The notes: generated by a model not told the origin, from the sequence alone. A stretch of 64,000 bases of DNA from JAKAQB01 sp027320105 (GCA_027320105.1 DAHVMA010000037.1:52076-116075); one strand, 5' to 3'; positions 1 to 8,769 are shown, counted from the first letter of the stretch. Program-made: numbers and translations.

Positions 1-195
1 CGCCGGCACACCGACCGGACGGGCACCGGGCTGGCCGGCGTGCAGCCACTGCAGGCCGAGCAGCAACACGGTGACGAGGAAGGCAACCGCCAGGACGACA
101 ACGACCAAGAGCTGCTCCCGCATGAGCCGCCGGCGCTGCACGCGCCGCTGCTCCCGTGTGCCGGTGGAGGGGACCGCTGGGCGGGCCGTGGTCAT
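1..195 (-). CDS. N-terminal part of a membrane-anchored protein, cut by the window edge
   Basis: Only the first 65 codons are present. The ATG at 195 directly follows the nadD stop codon (TAG at 196-198), so the two are probably co-transcribed. The product begins with an Arg-rich cytoplasmic stretch (residues about 14-28) and then one hydrophobic helix (residues about 30-51), the layout of a type II membrane protein. In actinobacteria the gene after nadD is often an LCP-family (LytR-CpsA-Psr) cell-wall ligase, and the basic-then-hydrophobic start would fit. The diagnostic domain lies outside the window, so the family is not assigned. Confidence 0.6.
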   Translation of the reverse strand, partial: MTTARPAVPSTGTREQRRVQRRRLMREQLLVVVVLAVAFLVTVLLLGLQWLHAGQPGARPVGVPA

Positions 196-789
196 CTACT
201 CATCAGCGTACAGACCACGGGCCCGGATGACGTGGACGGCGGGTAGCGGCACCAGGTAGTCGAGCGGCCGGCCGTCGGCCGCCCGAGCCCGCAGGTCGGT
301 GCTCGAGATCTCGAGATTGGGGACCGTGACCTCCTCGACCCGCCATCCCACACCGTCGAGGCCGCTGGGCCGACCCGCCCCCGGTCGGTTCACGATGACC
401 AGCGTGGCAAGCCGCTTGACATCCTCGATCCGCTCCCACGTAGCCAGCTCACCGGCGACGTCCCAACCGACGACGACGAACAGCTCGGCGTCGGGCTGGT
501 CGTCGGCCAGCCCCTGCAACGTCTCGGCCGTGTAGGACTCACCACCCCGATCGATCTCCTGGCGCCCAGCCTCGAGGCCCGGCACGTCACCGACGGCCGC
601 CTCGACGAGGGCATACCGATCCTCGGCACCTGTGACGGCCCGGACACCGGCCTTCTGCCACGGCACGTTGGCAACCATGAGGATGACCCGATCGAGCGCC
701 AGGGCGCTCTTCGCGTTCACGGCGGCGACGAGGTGGCCGACGTGGATCGGGTCGAACGTGCCCCCGAAGATCCCGATGCGCCGGCCCAT
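196..789 (-). CDS. nadD: Nicotinate-nucleotide adenylyltransferase
   Basis: Cytoplasmic enzyme of NAD synthesis that transfers AMP from ATP to nicotinate mononucleotide to give deamido-NAD. The 197-residue product has the nucleotidyltransferase signature GGTFDPIHVGH at residues 9-19, with the HxGH catalytic motif, and the C-terminal ISSTDLR motif that binds the ATP phosphates. Length is normal for the family (about 190-215). It is divergent from the class II DAHP synthase gene across 96 bp and its stop abuts the start of the downstream membrane protein. Start ATG at 789. Confidence 0.95.
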   Translation of the reverse strand: MGRRIGIFGGTFDPIHVGHLVAAVNAKSALALDRVILMVANVPWQKAGVRAVTGAEDRYALVEAAVGDVPGLEAGRQEIDRGGESYTAETLQGLADDQPDAELFVVVGWDVAGELATWERIEDVKRLATLVIVNRPGAGRPSGLDGVGWRVEEVTVPNLEISSTDLRARAADGRPLDYLVPLPAVHVIRARGLYADE

Positions 790-827
790 CTCATGGCACC
801 CTAGTGGCTACCGCCGAGCTGCAGCCG

Positions 828-855
828 GAGCGCTGCTGGCAGAGCGCTGCTGGCG
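828..855. repeat. Two 14-bp tandem direct repeats in the nadD/aroG gap
   Basis: Two consecutive 14-base units, GAGCGCTGCTGGCA and the same with a final G, occupy 828-841 and 842-855 in the 96-bp region between the divergent nadD and class II DAHP synthase starts. They lie 30-58 bases before the GTG start at 886. They may be a regulator site or just a local duplication; nothing in the sequence decides. Confidence 0.5.
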
Positions 856-885
856 GACGAGCCGCCGATCGGTCACGCTGGTGGC

Positions 886-2226
886 GTGCACACCTGGACC
901 CCGGACAGCTGGCGCAGCCGGCCAGCGGCACAACAGCCGGACTGGCCGGATCCCCACGCGCTCGAGCAGGCATTGAAGGAGCTGTCGACCCTCCCGCCCC
1001 TCGTGTTCGCCGGTGAGGCGGCCAGCCTCCGTCGATCCCTCGCTGGAGTCGCGCACGGCGAGGCCTTTCTCCTCCAAGCCGGAGACTGCGCCGAGTCCTT
1101 CACTGACTTCGGCGCTGACACGATCCGCGACAAGCTGAAGGTCATACTGCAGATGGCGGTCGTGCTCACCTATGCCGGCGGGGTGCCGGTCGTGAAGGTC
1201 GGGCGCATCGCCGGCCAGTTCGCCAAGCCCCGCTCCTCGCCGACCGAGGTCGTCGACGGCGTCGAGCTCCCGGCCTTCCGCGGCCACATCGTCAACGACG
1301 ACGCCCCGACCGTCGAGGCCCGTACCCCCGACCCCGGGCGGCTCCTGCGCTCCTACCACCAGTCGGCGTCGACGCTCAACCTGCTCCGGGCGTTCACCAA
1401 GGGCGGGTACGCCGACCTCTCCCAGGTGCACGTGTGGAACCAGGAGTTCGTGGCGAGCAGCCCAGGCGGCCGGCACTACGCCGCCATCGCCGACGAGATC
1501 GAGCGCGCCCTCCGGTTCATGCGGGCCTGCGGCATCAACCTCGGCGACGAGAAGGATCTCCACCAGGTCGATTTCTGGACCAGCCACGAGGCGCTGATCC
1601 TCGGCTACGAGGAGGCGATGACCCGGCGCGACTCGCTTTCCGGCGACTGGTACGACACCTCCGCCCACCTGCTGTGGGTCGGCGAGCGGACCCGCCAGCT
1701 CGACGGGGCGCACGTCGAGTTCCTGGCCGGCATCGCCAATCCCCTCGGCGCAAAGATCGGCCCCGAGGCGACCCCGGAGGAGGTGGTGGCGCTCTGCGGC
1801 CGGCTCGATCCCGAGCGCGTCGCCGGCCGGCTGATGCTTGTGAGCCGCATGGGCGCCGGCCTCGTCGGCAAGACCCTGCCCCCGCTGCTCTCGGCGGTGC
1901 GCGACGCCGGGCATCCTGTCGTCTGGGCCTGTGACCCCATGCACGGAAACACCTACACCGGACCCGGCGGCCGCAAGACCCGCCAGTTCGAGGATGTGAT
2001 CACCGAGATCTCGGGGTTCTTCGGCGCCTGCCGGGCGGGGGGCATCTGGCCGGGCGGCGTGCACGTCGAGCTGACCGGCGACAACGTCACGGAGTGTCTC
2101 GGCGGCTCGGAGGCCATCGGTGAGGACGACCTCGAGCTGCGGTACACGACCACCTGCGACCCGCGGCTCAACGGGCGCCAGTCGCTGGACTTGGCCTTCC
2201 GCGTCGCCGATCTGCTCCGGGCGTGA
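886..2226 (+). CDS. aroG: Class II 3-deoxy-7-phosphoheptulonate synthase (DAHP synthase)
   Basis: First step of the shikimate pathway: condenses phosphoenolpyruvate with erythrose 4-phosphate. The 446-residue protein is of the plant/mycobacterial type II family, with the typical N-terminal W-xP-DSWR start, the LQAGDCAESF segment near residue 65, and the C-terminal HVELTGDNVTECLGG and DPRLN-QSL-LAF segments that shape the active site. Length fits the family (about 440-470). The start is taken as GTG 886; no strong Shine-Dalgarno is visible. It stands alone, followed after 117 bp by cysH in the same direction. Confidence 0.95.
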   Translation: MHTWTPDSWRSRPAAQQPDWPDPHALEQALKELSTLPPLVFAGEAASLRRSLAGVAHGEAFLLQAGDCAESFTDFGADTIRDKLKVILQMAVVLTYAGGVPVVKVGRIAGQFAKPRSSPTEVVDGVELPAFRGHIVNDDAPTVEARTPDPGRLLRSYHQSASTLNLLRAFTKGGYADLSQVHVWNQEFVASSPGGRHYAAIADEIERALRFMRACGINLGDEKDLHQVDFWTSHEALILGYEEAMTRRDSLSGDWYDTSAHLLWVGERTRQLDGAHVEFLAGIANPLGAKIGPEATPEEVVALCGRLDPERVAGRLMLVSRMGAGLVGKTLPPLLSAVRDAGHPVVWACDPMHGNTYTGPGGRKTRQFEDVITEISGFFGACRAGGIWPGGVHVELTGDNVTECLGGSEAIGEDDLELRYTTTCDPRLNGRQSLDLAFRVADLLRA

Positions 2227-2343
2227 CCGGCGGCCAGCTACGACGAGTGGCCCGATTCCGGGGCACGGCCCGAGTAACCACCTAGACTTCCGTGGGACCG
2301 GGCCGTAGGTGCCCGAGGTCGGCCAAGGAGAGTGCACAGGCGG

Positions 2344-3126
2344 ATGACCACCTTCAACCCCCCCGCCCGCCCGCAGGAGACCCGCGCCGGACCGGGGGCA
2401 TGCGGCGAGCAGCGGGAAGGTGGCGACCCGGAGGCACGTCGCGAGGATGTGCCGGGGAGGTTTCCCGGTGCCGATCTGTCCGATGACGACATTGCCCGGC
2501 TCGACGCCGACTTCGAGCGCCAACCGCCGGCCGCCATCATCAGATGGGCCGTGGAGCAGTTCCACCCCTACCTCTGCTTGACGGCGTCCATGACCGATGC
2601 GGTACTGATCGACCTGGCGGTCAACGTGGAGCCGTCGATCGAGGTGGTCTTCATCGACACCCGGTACCACTTCCCCGAGACCCTCGAGACGGTTACCACC
2701 ATCCGCCGGCGCTACGGCCTCAACCTGCGCATCATGACCGTGCCGCCCCAGCCGCGACCGCTGTGGCAGCTCGATCCGGTGAACTGCTGTTCGGCGGCGA
2801 AGGTGGAGCAGCTCGACCGTGCCTTGCAGGGAAAGCTGGCGTGGATGAGCGGGCTGCGCCGCCGGGAGGCCGCCACCCGCGCCGGCGCCCCGATCGTCGC
2901 CCGCGACCTCCGAGGCCTCATCAAGGTGAACCCGATCGCCACGTGGAGCGACCAGGACGTCGCCGGGTACATCGCCGACCACGACGTCCCGGTCAACCCG
3001 CTCCTCGAGCGGGGTTACCTGTCGATCGGCTGCGCGCCATGCACTCAACCCGTCTCGGCCGGCGCTGACCCGCGGTCGGGGCGCTGGGCGGGGTCCGACA
3101 AGACGGAGTGCGGGCTGCACGACTAG
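2344..3126 (+). CDS. cysH: Thioredoxin-dependent adenylyl-sulfate (APS) reductase
   Basis: Reduces activated sulfate to sulfite in assimilatory sulfate reduction. From ATG 2344 the product has 260 residues. The PAPS-reductase fold is seen with the substrate loop near LTASMTDAV (79-87) and FIDTRYHFPET (103-113). The pair C148-C149 plus C230 and C233 form the four-cysteine set that binds a [4Fe-4S] cluster in APS-type enzymes, and the C-terminal ECGLH carries the catalytic cysteine (C256). The cluster cysteines argue for APS rather than PAPS as substrate. A TAGACT -10-like box lies at 2283-2288. An in-frame GTG at 2332 is also possible, but AAGGAG (2325-2330) is too close to serve it. Confidence 0.92.
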   Translation: MTTFNPPARPQETRAGPGACGEQREGGDPEARREDVPGRFPGADLSDDDIARLDADFERQPPAAIIRWAVEQFHPYLCLTASMTDAVLIDLAVNVEPSIEVVFIDTRYHFPETLETVTTIRRRYGLNLRIMTVPPQPRPLWQLDPVNCCSAAKVEQLDRALQGKLAWMSGLRRREAATRAGAPIVARDLRGLIKVNPIATWSDQDVAGYIADHDVPVNPLLERGYLSIGCAPCTQPVSAGADPRSGRWAGSDKTECGLHD

Positions 3127-3186
3127 AGCCTCCGCATGCACTCGCAACCCTGAGCTGGGCTGCGCGCCGGGCGGCGACCAGCGTCC

Positions 3187-4659
3187 TCACCCCAGCTGCT
3201 CGACGAACCGCTCCAGCTGCTTCAGGTTGCGGCACTCGTAGGTGCCGTCGCAGTGCACGGCGTACTGGCCGAGGATGGAGTCGCCGGTGTCCCAGTACGA
3301 ACGTGGTTCGGGGTTCAGCCAGTACATGTGACGGGCACGCCCGGCGACCTCGCCGAGGACCCAGGCCTGGGACGCGTGGTAGTTGTTCCGGGCGTCCCCG
3401 AGGAGCAGCACCGTCGTGCGGCTGTCCACCTGCCGACCCCACCGCTCCCAGAAGGCCTCCAGGGCGTGCCCGTAGTCGGAGTGGCCGTCCACCCAGATGA
3501 CGTCCGCTTCACTGTTGACCCGGCGGATCGCCTCGCCGATGTCTTCTGTGCCCTTGAAGTAGTCGGTGACCTCGTCGATGCCGTCGATGAACGCGAACGA
3601 CCGAACCCGGCTGAACTGCGAGTTGAGGGAGTACACCAGCTGGAGGGTGAAGCGGGCGAAGGCGGCGACGGAGCCGGAGATGTCGGCCACGACCATGATC
3701 GCCGGCTTCGACGGGCGTGGCTGCTTGAACTTGGGATCGGCGGGCACGCCACCGAAGCTGAGCGAGTGGTGGACGGTGCGGCGGAAGTCGAGGGCGCCGC
3801 GGCGGCCGTGGCGTCGCTTCCGGGCCAGCCGCACCGCCAACTTCCGGGTCAACGGCGCGATCGCCTTGCGAAGGGCGACGAGCTCCTCACGGCTGGCGTG
3901 CATGAACTCGATGTCGTCGGGGAGGGGCTTGCGGACCGACTTGGCGACGGCGTCGGCGCCGCGGTCGGCGACCAGACGCCGGCGGATCTCCGCCTCCACC
4001 TCTCGCCGCAGTGCGTCGAGGCGGCTCTCGTACTCCTCCCGCAGCAGGCGGTCGTCGAGGTCCGATCTCCGGGAGTCGGAACCGGACTGGTCCAGTAGGC
4101 GGCCGAGGAGGGTGTCTAGGTCGAGCTGGCGCAGGGTCCGGTACAGGTAGTAGGTCCCACCGACGGGACGGCCCGGCTCCATGCCGGCGTAGCGCAGGAC
4201 CGCGGCGCGGGCGACAGCAGCGAGCAGGGCGCGGTCGCCTTCTCGCAGCGCCCGGTAGACAAGCTCGGCGAGCTGTTCGGCGCTGAGGGTCTCCATGCCC
4301 CCTCCGTCGCCCGGCCCGGTGCCGAGCAGCGCTCGGACCAGCTCCTCGCCCTCTTGGTCCTCGGGGCTCTCTCCGAGGCGGTACTCGGTTCCCCTGTAGG
4401 CGAAGTAGACATCGAAGACGGTTTCGAAGGCCTTCCAGTGGGCGTCGTTCTTCACCATCGTGGCCGCCATCGCGTACTTGACTGCACCCCGGTCGGCGAG
4501 GGGTATGTGGCGCAATGCTTCCACGGCGTCCAAGTTCTCGGTGAGGCTGACGGGGATCCCGGCGTTGCGCAACTCGGTCACGAATCCGGCGACAGTGCCG
4601 AGCAGGCCGGCCGAACTGCCCCTTGGAAGCTCTTCGAGGAGAAAGTCCCCGCCCTCCAC
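3187..4659 (-). CDS. VWA-domain protein of the CoxE-like family
   Basis: The 490-residue protein has an all-helical N-terminal half, a charged coiled-coil-like stretch (about 195-285) and a C-terminal von Willebrand A domain with an intact metal-ion site D-x-S-G-S at 326-330. This matches the CoxE-like family (PF05762), the partner of MoxR ATPases. Such pairs remodel or insert metals into enzymes; CoxD/CoxE act on CO dehydrogenase, but no CO dehydrogenase gene is in this window, so the client is unknown. The GTG start at 4659 lies 2 bp after the ATPase stop, indicating translational coupling. Its 3' end converges on cysH. Confidence 0.85.
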   Translation of the reverse strand: MEGGDFLLEELPRGSSAGLLGTVAGFVTELRNAGIPVSLTENLDAVEALRHIPLADRGAVKYAMAATMVKNDAHWKAFETVFDVYFAYRGTEYRLGESPEDQEGEELVRALLGTGPGDGGGMETLSAEQLAELVYRALREGDRALLAAVARAAVLRYAGMEPGRPVGGTYYLYRTLRQLDLDTLLGRLLDQSGSDSRRSDLDDRLLREEYESRLDALRREVEAEIRRRLVADRGADAVAKSVRKPLPDDIEFMHASREELVALRKAIAPLTRKLAVRLARKRRHGRRGALDFRRTVHHSLSFGGVPADPKFKQPRPSKPAIMVVADISGSVAAFARFTLQLVYSLNSQFSRVRSFAFIDGIDEVTDYFKGTEDIGEAIRRVNSEADVIWVDGHSDYGHALEAFWERWGRQVDSRTTVLLLGDARNNYHASQAWVLGEVAGRARHMYWLNPEPRSYWDTGDSILGQYAVHCDGTYECRNLKQLERFVEQLG

Positions 4660-4661
4660 GG

Positions 4662-5555
4662 CTACCTGCTGGCGGAGGTCGCCAGGTCCTTGGCGGCCTT
4701 CTCGATGTCCGACTGGTACTTGAGCAGGACATGCAACGTTCCAGTGGCCGTCTCGGTGTCGACGTGGCGGGTGCCGAGCAGCAGGAGCGTCCGCGCCCAG
4801 TCGAGGGTCTCGGAGACCGACGGCGCCTTCTTCAGGTCGAGCGCCCGGATGGAGCGGACGATGCGCACGATCTGGTCAGCGAGGTCGTCAGCGATGCCAG
4901 GAACGCGCACCTGCACGATCTCCTTCTCCCGATCGAGGTCGGGGTAGTCGATGTGGAGGAACAGGCAGCGTCGCTTCAGCGCCTCCGACAGCTCCCGGGT
5001 GTTGTTGGACGTGAGGAACACCAGCGGGACCTGCTTGGCGGCCACGGTGCCCAGCTCCGGGATGGACACCTGGTAGTCCGAGAGGATCTCGAGCAGCAGC
5101 GCCTCCGTCTCCACCTCGACACGGTCCACCTCGTCGATGAGCAGCACGACCGGGTCGTCGGCGCGGATCGCTTCGAGGAGTGGGCGGGTGAGCAGGAACG
5201 GCTCGGAGAAGATGTCCTCCTCGATGTCGCTCCAGGTCGCGCCGCTCTCCTCACCGAGGCGTTGGGCCTGGATCCGCAGCAGCTGCTTGCGGTAGTTCCA
5301 TTCGTAGAGAGCCTTGGACTCGTCGAGACCCTCATAGCACTGGAGCCGGATGAGACGAGCACCGGTCAGCTCCGCCACCGACTTCGCGAGCTGGGTCTTG
5401 CCCGTGCCGGCCGGTCCCTCGACGAGCACCGGCTTTGCCAACCGCTCCGCGAGGAACACCACCCCGGCGATTCCCTCGTCGGCGAGGTACTCGACCTGGC
5501 GCAGCCCTCGCCTGACGTCGGCGGGACTATCGAAGCGAGGCACGGCAGTGGTCAC
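4662..5555 (-). CDS. MoxR-family AAA+ ATPase (CoxD-like chaperone)
   Basis: AAA+ ATPase of the MoxR type, 297 residues from the chosen start. Walker A is GPAGTGKT at 47-54, Walker B is VVLLIDEVD at 136-144, and the sensor region TSNNTRELSEALKRR follows. The start is GTG 5555 because GGAAGGA lies 8 bases upstream; the longer open frame to 5621 would overlap the end of proA. It is followed 2 bp later by the CoxE-like VWA gene, so the two likely form a MoxR/VWA complex that uses ATP to remodel an unidentified client protein. Confidence 0.88.
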   Translation of the reverse strand: MTTAVPRFDSPADVRRGLRQVEYLADEGIAGVVFLAERLAKPVLVEGPAGTGKTQLAKSVAELTGARLIRLQCYEGLDESKALYEWNYRKQLLRIQAQRLGEESGATWSDIEEDIFSEPFLLTRPLLEAIRADDPVVLLIDEVDRVEVETEALLLEILSDYQVSIPELGTVAAKQVPLVFLTSNNTRELSEALKRRCLFLHIDYPDLDREKEIVQVRVPGIADDLADQIVRIVRSIRALDLKKAPSVSETLDWARTLLLLGTRHVDTETATGTLHVLLKYQSDIEKAAKDLATSASR

Positions 5556-5595
5556 GGCATCTGTCCTTCCAAGGCCGGGGGCGCCTGGTGACAAC

Positions 5596-6858
5596 CTACT
5601 GCCGGATGTGGCCGTCGCCATCCACGAGGTACTTGGTCGTGGTGAGGGCGAGCAGGCCCATCGGACCGCGGGCGTGGAGCTTCTGGGTGCTGATGCCGAT
5701 CTCGGCCCCGAAGCCGAACTGCTCGCCGTCGGTGAACCGCGTCGACGCGTTCACGGCCACCACGGCGGCGTCGACCTCCCGTTGGAAGCGCCGGGCGGCC
5801 GCCCGCTCGCCGGTCACGATCGCCTCGGTGTGGCCGGTGCCGTACAGGCGGATGTGGGCGATGGCCTCGTCGAGGCTGCCCACGATCCGCACGGACAGGC
5901 GCAGGTCGAGGTACTCGCGACCCCAGTCGGGCTCCTCGGCAGGAGCGACCCGCTCGGAGCCGAGCAGCGAGCGCGCCTCGTCGTCGCCGACGAGCTCGAC
6001 GCCGTCGAGCGCCGGGGCGAGACGGGTGAGGAACCTGGCGGCGACGTCACGGTGCACGACGACCGACTCCGTCGCGTTGCACACGCCGGGACGCTGGGTC
6101 TTGCCGTTGACCACGATCGAGACGGCCATGTCCACATCGGCGGAGCGGTCCACGTAGACATGGCAGTTGCCGTCCCCGTCGATCACGTAGGGGACGGTCG
6201 CGTTGTCGACCACCGCGGCGATGAGCGCCGGCCCGCCCCGGGGCACCAGGCAGTCGATCACCCCCCGCAGCCGCATGAAGGCGACGGAGCCCTCCCGGCT
6301 CGTGTCCTCCACTAGCTGCACCGCATCGGCGGGGAGGCCGCCCTTGCGGCACGCCTCGCGGAGGACGCCGGCGATCGCCCGGTTGGAGCTGATGGCGGCG
6401 GAGCTCCCGCGCAGGAGGGCGGCATTGCCGGACTTCAGGCAGAGACCGGCGGCGTCGGCCGTGACGTTGGGTCGGTTCTCGTAGATGATGCCGACGACGC
6501 CGAGCGGGACCCGCACCTGGCGGATCTCGAGACCGTCCGGCCGCAGCCACCCGGCGACGGTCTGACCGACAGGGTCGGGGAGGCGGGCGACGCCACGGAG
6601 CCCTGACGCCAGGTCGACGACGCGCTCGGGCGTGAGCCGCAGCCGGTCGAGGGCAGCGGGCGTGAGCCCGGCGCGGCGCGCCCGATCCAGGTCCTCGACG
6701 TTGGAGCTGATGAGCTCCTCGCCGTGCCCCTCGATCAGGTCGGCAGCCAGCACCAGCGTCGCGTCCTTCGCCGATGTCGACGCCAACGCCAGCTCCCGGG
6801 CAGCGACGACGGCTCGCTCGCCGAGCTCTGCCAGGTCCGAAGGCACCGCGTCGAGCAT
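5596..6858 (-). CDS. proA: Gamma-glutamyl phosphate reductase
   Basis: Second enzyme of proline synthesis; reduces gamma-glutamyl phosphate to glutamate semialdehyde with NADPH. The 420-residue product shows the aldehyde dehydrogenase fold with PLGVVGIIYENRPNVT near residue 118, the catalytic cysteine in PGVCNATESV, and the conserved C-terminal FGFGAEIGISTQKLHARGPMG. Length is normal. proB lies about 2 kb away on the same strand but is separated by gnd and the oppositely oriented pspA-like gene. The start ATG at 6858 faces the PspA-like start across only 35 bp. Confidence 0.96.
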   Translation of the reverse strand: MLDAVPSDLAELGERAVVAARELALASTSAKDATLVLAADLIEGHGEELISSNVEDLDRARRAGLTPAALDRLRLTPERVVDLASGLRGVARLPDPVGQTVAGWLRPDGLEIRQVRVPLGVVGIIYENRPNVTADAAGLCLKSGNAALLRGSSAAISSNRAIAGVLREACRKGGLPADAVQLVEDTSREGSVAFMRLRGVIDCLVPRGGPALIAAVVDNATVPYVIDGDGNCHVYVDRSADVDMAVSIVVNGKTQRPGVCNATESVVVHRDVAARFLTRLAPALDGVELVGDDEARSLLGSERVAPAEEPDWGREYLDLRLSVRIVGSLDEAIAHIRLYGTGHTEAIVTGERAAARRFQREVDAAVVAVNASTRFTDGEQFGFGAEIGISTQKLHARGPMGLLALTTTKYLVDGDGHIRQ

Positions 6859-6880
6859 ACGCCGCAGCTGGTGCCGGCCC

Positions 6881-6886
6881 TACCAT
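6881..6886 (+). promoter_or_regulatory. Predicted -10 box for a leaderless PspA-like transcript
   Basis: TACCAT fits the actinobacterial TANNNT -10 pattern and ends 7 bases before the ATG at 6894, so transcription should begin at or next to the start codon. There is no Shine-Dalgarno and the whole gap to the divergent proA start is only 35 bp. The same 7-8 base spacing recurs at four other genes in this window. Confidence 0.5.
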
Positions 6887-6893
6887 TGGTGAC

Positions 6894-7733
6894 ATGTTCA
6901 AAGGTCTCAGGCGCCAGTGGAAGTACCAGACCGCCAAGATCAACAACCGGCTGGAGGAGCGCGCCGATCCCAAGATCCAGCTCGAACAGGCGATCCAGGA
7001 GGTCCAGGACCAGCACCGCCTCCTCATCGAACAGGCCGCCAACGTCATAGCCCGCCAGAAGCAAACCGAGCTGCAGCTGAACCGGGCCTTGGACGACCTG
7101 GGGCGGACCAACCAGTCGACGCGCCAGGCCCTGACGCTCGCCCAGCAGGCAGCTGCAGCCGGCGACACCGCCAAGGCAGCCCAGTACAACCAGGCGGCAG
7201 AGGGGTTCGCCAACCAGCTGGTGGCCATCGAGCAGCGCGTCGAGGACCTGAAGCAGACCAGCCTGCAGACGGCGAAGGCCTCCGATCAGGCGAAGGCGGC
7301 CGTGCAGCAGAACTCCACCCGGCTGCAGCAGCAGCTGGCGGAGCGCAACAAGCTCCTCAACCAGCTCGAGCAGGCGAAGATGCAAGAGCAGCTCAACGCA
7401 GCCACCACCCAGCTCAACCAGACTGTCGGCTCCGACGTGCCCAGCCTCGATCAGGTGCGGGAGAAGATCGAGGCTCGCTACGCCAAGGCGATTGGCACCT
7501 CAGAGCTCGGCAACGCCACCGTCGAGTCCCGCATGCTCGAGGTCCAACAGGCGGTGGTCGGCGCCCAGGCGCAATCCCGCCTCGACCAGATCCGCGCCCA
7601 GATGGCACTGGAAGCAGGGGGTCAGGCGGCGGGCGCGGCGCTCGCCCCCGGGGCGCAGGCGGCCGGCGAGCTGGGCGAGGGGGCGGCGCCGGCTGGAGGT
7701 GAGGCAGCGCCCGAGGACGCCGAGGAGGGCTGA
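6894..7733 (+). CDS. PspA/IM30 (ESCRT-III-like) family protein
   Basis: The 279-residue product begins MFKGLRRQWKYQTAKINNRLEE and is almost wholly helical and coiled coil through about residue 210, rich in Gln, Ala and charged residues, with the DPKIQLEQAI segment typical of PspA/IM30 proteins. These peripheral membrane proteins polymerise on stressed inner membranes. The last 50 residues are Ala/Gly-rich and probably disordered, longer than in E. coli PspA (222 residues). The ATG at 6894 is preferred over an upstream in-frame start at 6774 that would overlap proA. No PspB/C or PspM neighbours are seen. Confidence 0.88.
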   Translation: MFKGLRRQWKYQTAKINNRLEERADPKIQLEQAIQEVQDQHRLLIEQAANVIARQKQTELQLNRALDDLGRTNQSTRQALTLAQQAAAAGDTAKAAQYNQAAEGFANQLVAIEQRVEDLKQTSLQTAKASDQAKAAVQQNSTRLQQQLAERNKLLNQLEQAKMQEQLNAATTQLNQTVGSDVPSLDQVREKIEARYAKAIGTSELGNATVESRMLEVQQAVVGAQAQSRLDQIRAQMALEAGGQAAGAALAPGAQAAGELGEGAAPAGGEAAPEDAEEG

Positions 7734-7749
7734 GCACCCTCCGGCCGCC

Positions 7750-8769
7750 TCAGGCGCCGGGCTTCTCGTCGTGGCCGCCGAACTCCTTGCGCATCGCCGA
7801 CAGGATGCGATCGGCGAAGTCGGCTTCACCACGGCTGCTGAACCGCTCGTACAGGGCGGCGGTGAGGACGTTGGCGGGCGCCCCGACGTCGACAGCGGCG
7901 TGGATGGTCCAGCGCCCCTCCCCGGAGTCCGACACCCGGCCCTCGAAGCCACGGAGGGCAGGGTCCTGGCGCAGGGCGTGGGCGGTCAGGTCGAGCAGCC
8001 AGGAGGAGATGACGCTCCCACGCCGCCACACCTCTGCGATCTCAGCGGTGTCCATGTCGTAGCGGTAGAGCTCCGGATGCTCGAGCGGGGCGGTCTCGGC
8101 GTCCCCACCGCCCTTGTCCCCGGCGCCGATGCCCGCCTTGTGCAGGATGTCGAGACCCTCGGCGTAGGCAGCCATGATCCCGTACTCGATCCCGTTGTGC
8201 ACCATCTTCACGAAGTGGCCAGCGCCGTTGGGGCCGCAGTGGAGGTAGCCGTGCTCGGCGGTGGACGGCTCGCCGGTGCGGCCCTCGGTGCGGGGTGCGG
8301 CGTCGACGCCGGGGGCGATGGCCTCGAAGATGGGGTCGAGGCGTCCGACGACGTCGTCCTCACCGCCGATCATCAGGCAGTAGCCGCGCTCCAGACCGAA
8401 CACCCCGCCACTCGTGCCGCAGTCGACGAAGTGGATCCCCTTCCCGGAGAGGTCCTCGGCGCGGCGGATGTCGTCCTGGTAGTGCGAGTTGCCGCCATCG
8501 ATGATGATGTCACCCTGCCGCATGACGGCGGCGAGGCGGTCGATCGTCTGGCCCGTGAACGCCGCCGGGACCATGACCCACGCCGCCCGGGGAGGGTCCA
8601 GCTTGCCCACGAGCTCCCCCATGGACGCTGCGCCGGTAGCACCCTCGGGCTCGAGGGCCGCGACAGCTTCGGGGTTGACGTCGTAGACGACGCAGGAGTG
8701 CCCGGCGCGCGTGAGGCGCCGCACCATGTTGGCGCCCATGCGCCCGAGTCCAACCATGCCGAGTTGCAC
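7750..8769 (-). CDS. gnd: 6-phosphogluconate dehydrogenase, short decarboxylating type
   Basis: Oxidative pentose phosphate enzyme converting 6-phosphogluconate to ribulose 5-phosphate with CO2 release. From GTG 8769 the protein is 339 residues, the short YqeC/Gnd class rather than the 470-residue class. It opens with the Rossmann loop GMVGLGRMGANM, has IDGGNSHYQDD and the family block CGPNGAGHFVKMVHNGIEYG with catalytic Lys and Asn. GGAGG lies 7-8 bases before GTG 8769 and fixes the start; a longer open frame to 8898 runs into proB. Cofactor preference (NAD or NADP) was not determined. Confidence 0.93.
   Translation of the reverse strand: MQLGMVGLGRMGANMVRRLTRAGHSCVVYDVNPEAVAALEPEGATGAASMGELVGKLDPPRAAWVMVPAAFTGQTIDRLAAVMRQGDIIIDGGNSHYQDDIRRAEDLSGKGIHFVDCGTSGGVFGLERGYCLMIGGEDDVVGRLDPIFEAIAPGVDAAPRTEGRTGEPSTAEHGYLHCGPNGAGHFVKMVHNGIEYGIMAAYAEGLDILHKAGIGAGDKGGGDAETAPLEHPELYRYDMDTAEIAEVWRRGSVISSWLLDLTAHALRQDPALRGFEGRVSDSGEGRWTIHAAVDVGAPANVLTAALYERFSSRGEADFADRILSAMRKEFGGHDEKPGA

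Noticed and set aside
808..3147. Open frame of 779 codons on the minus strand opposite aroG and cysH
   Set aside because: It runs antisense through two well-supported genes and has the Arg/Gly/Pro/Leu-rich composition of shadow frames in high-GC DNA; no domain is visible.
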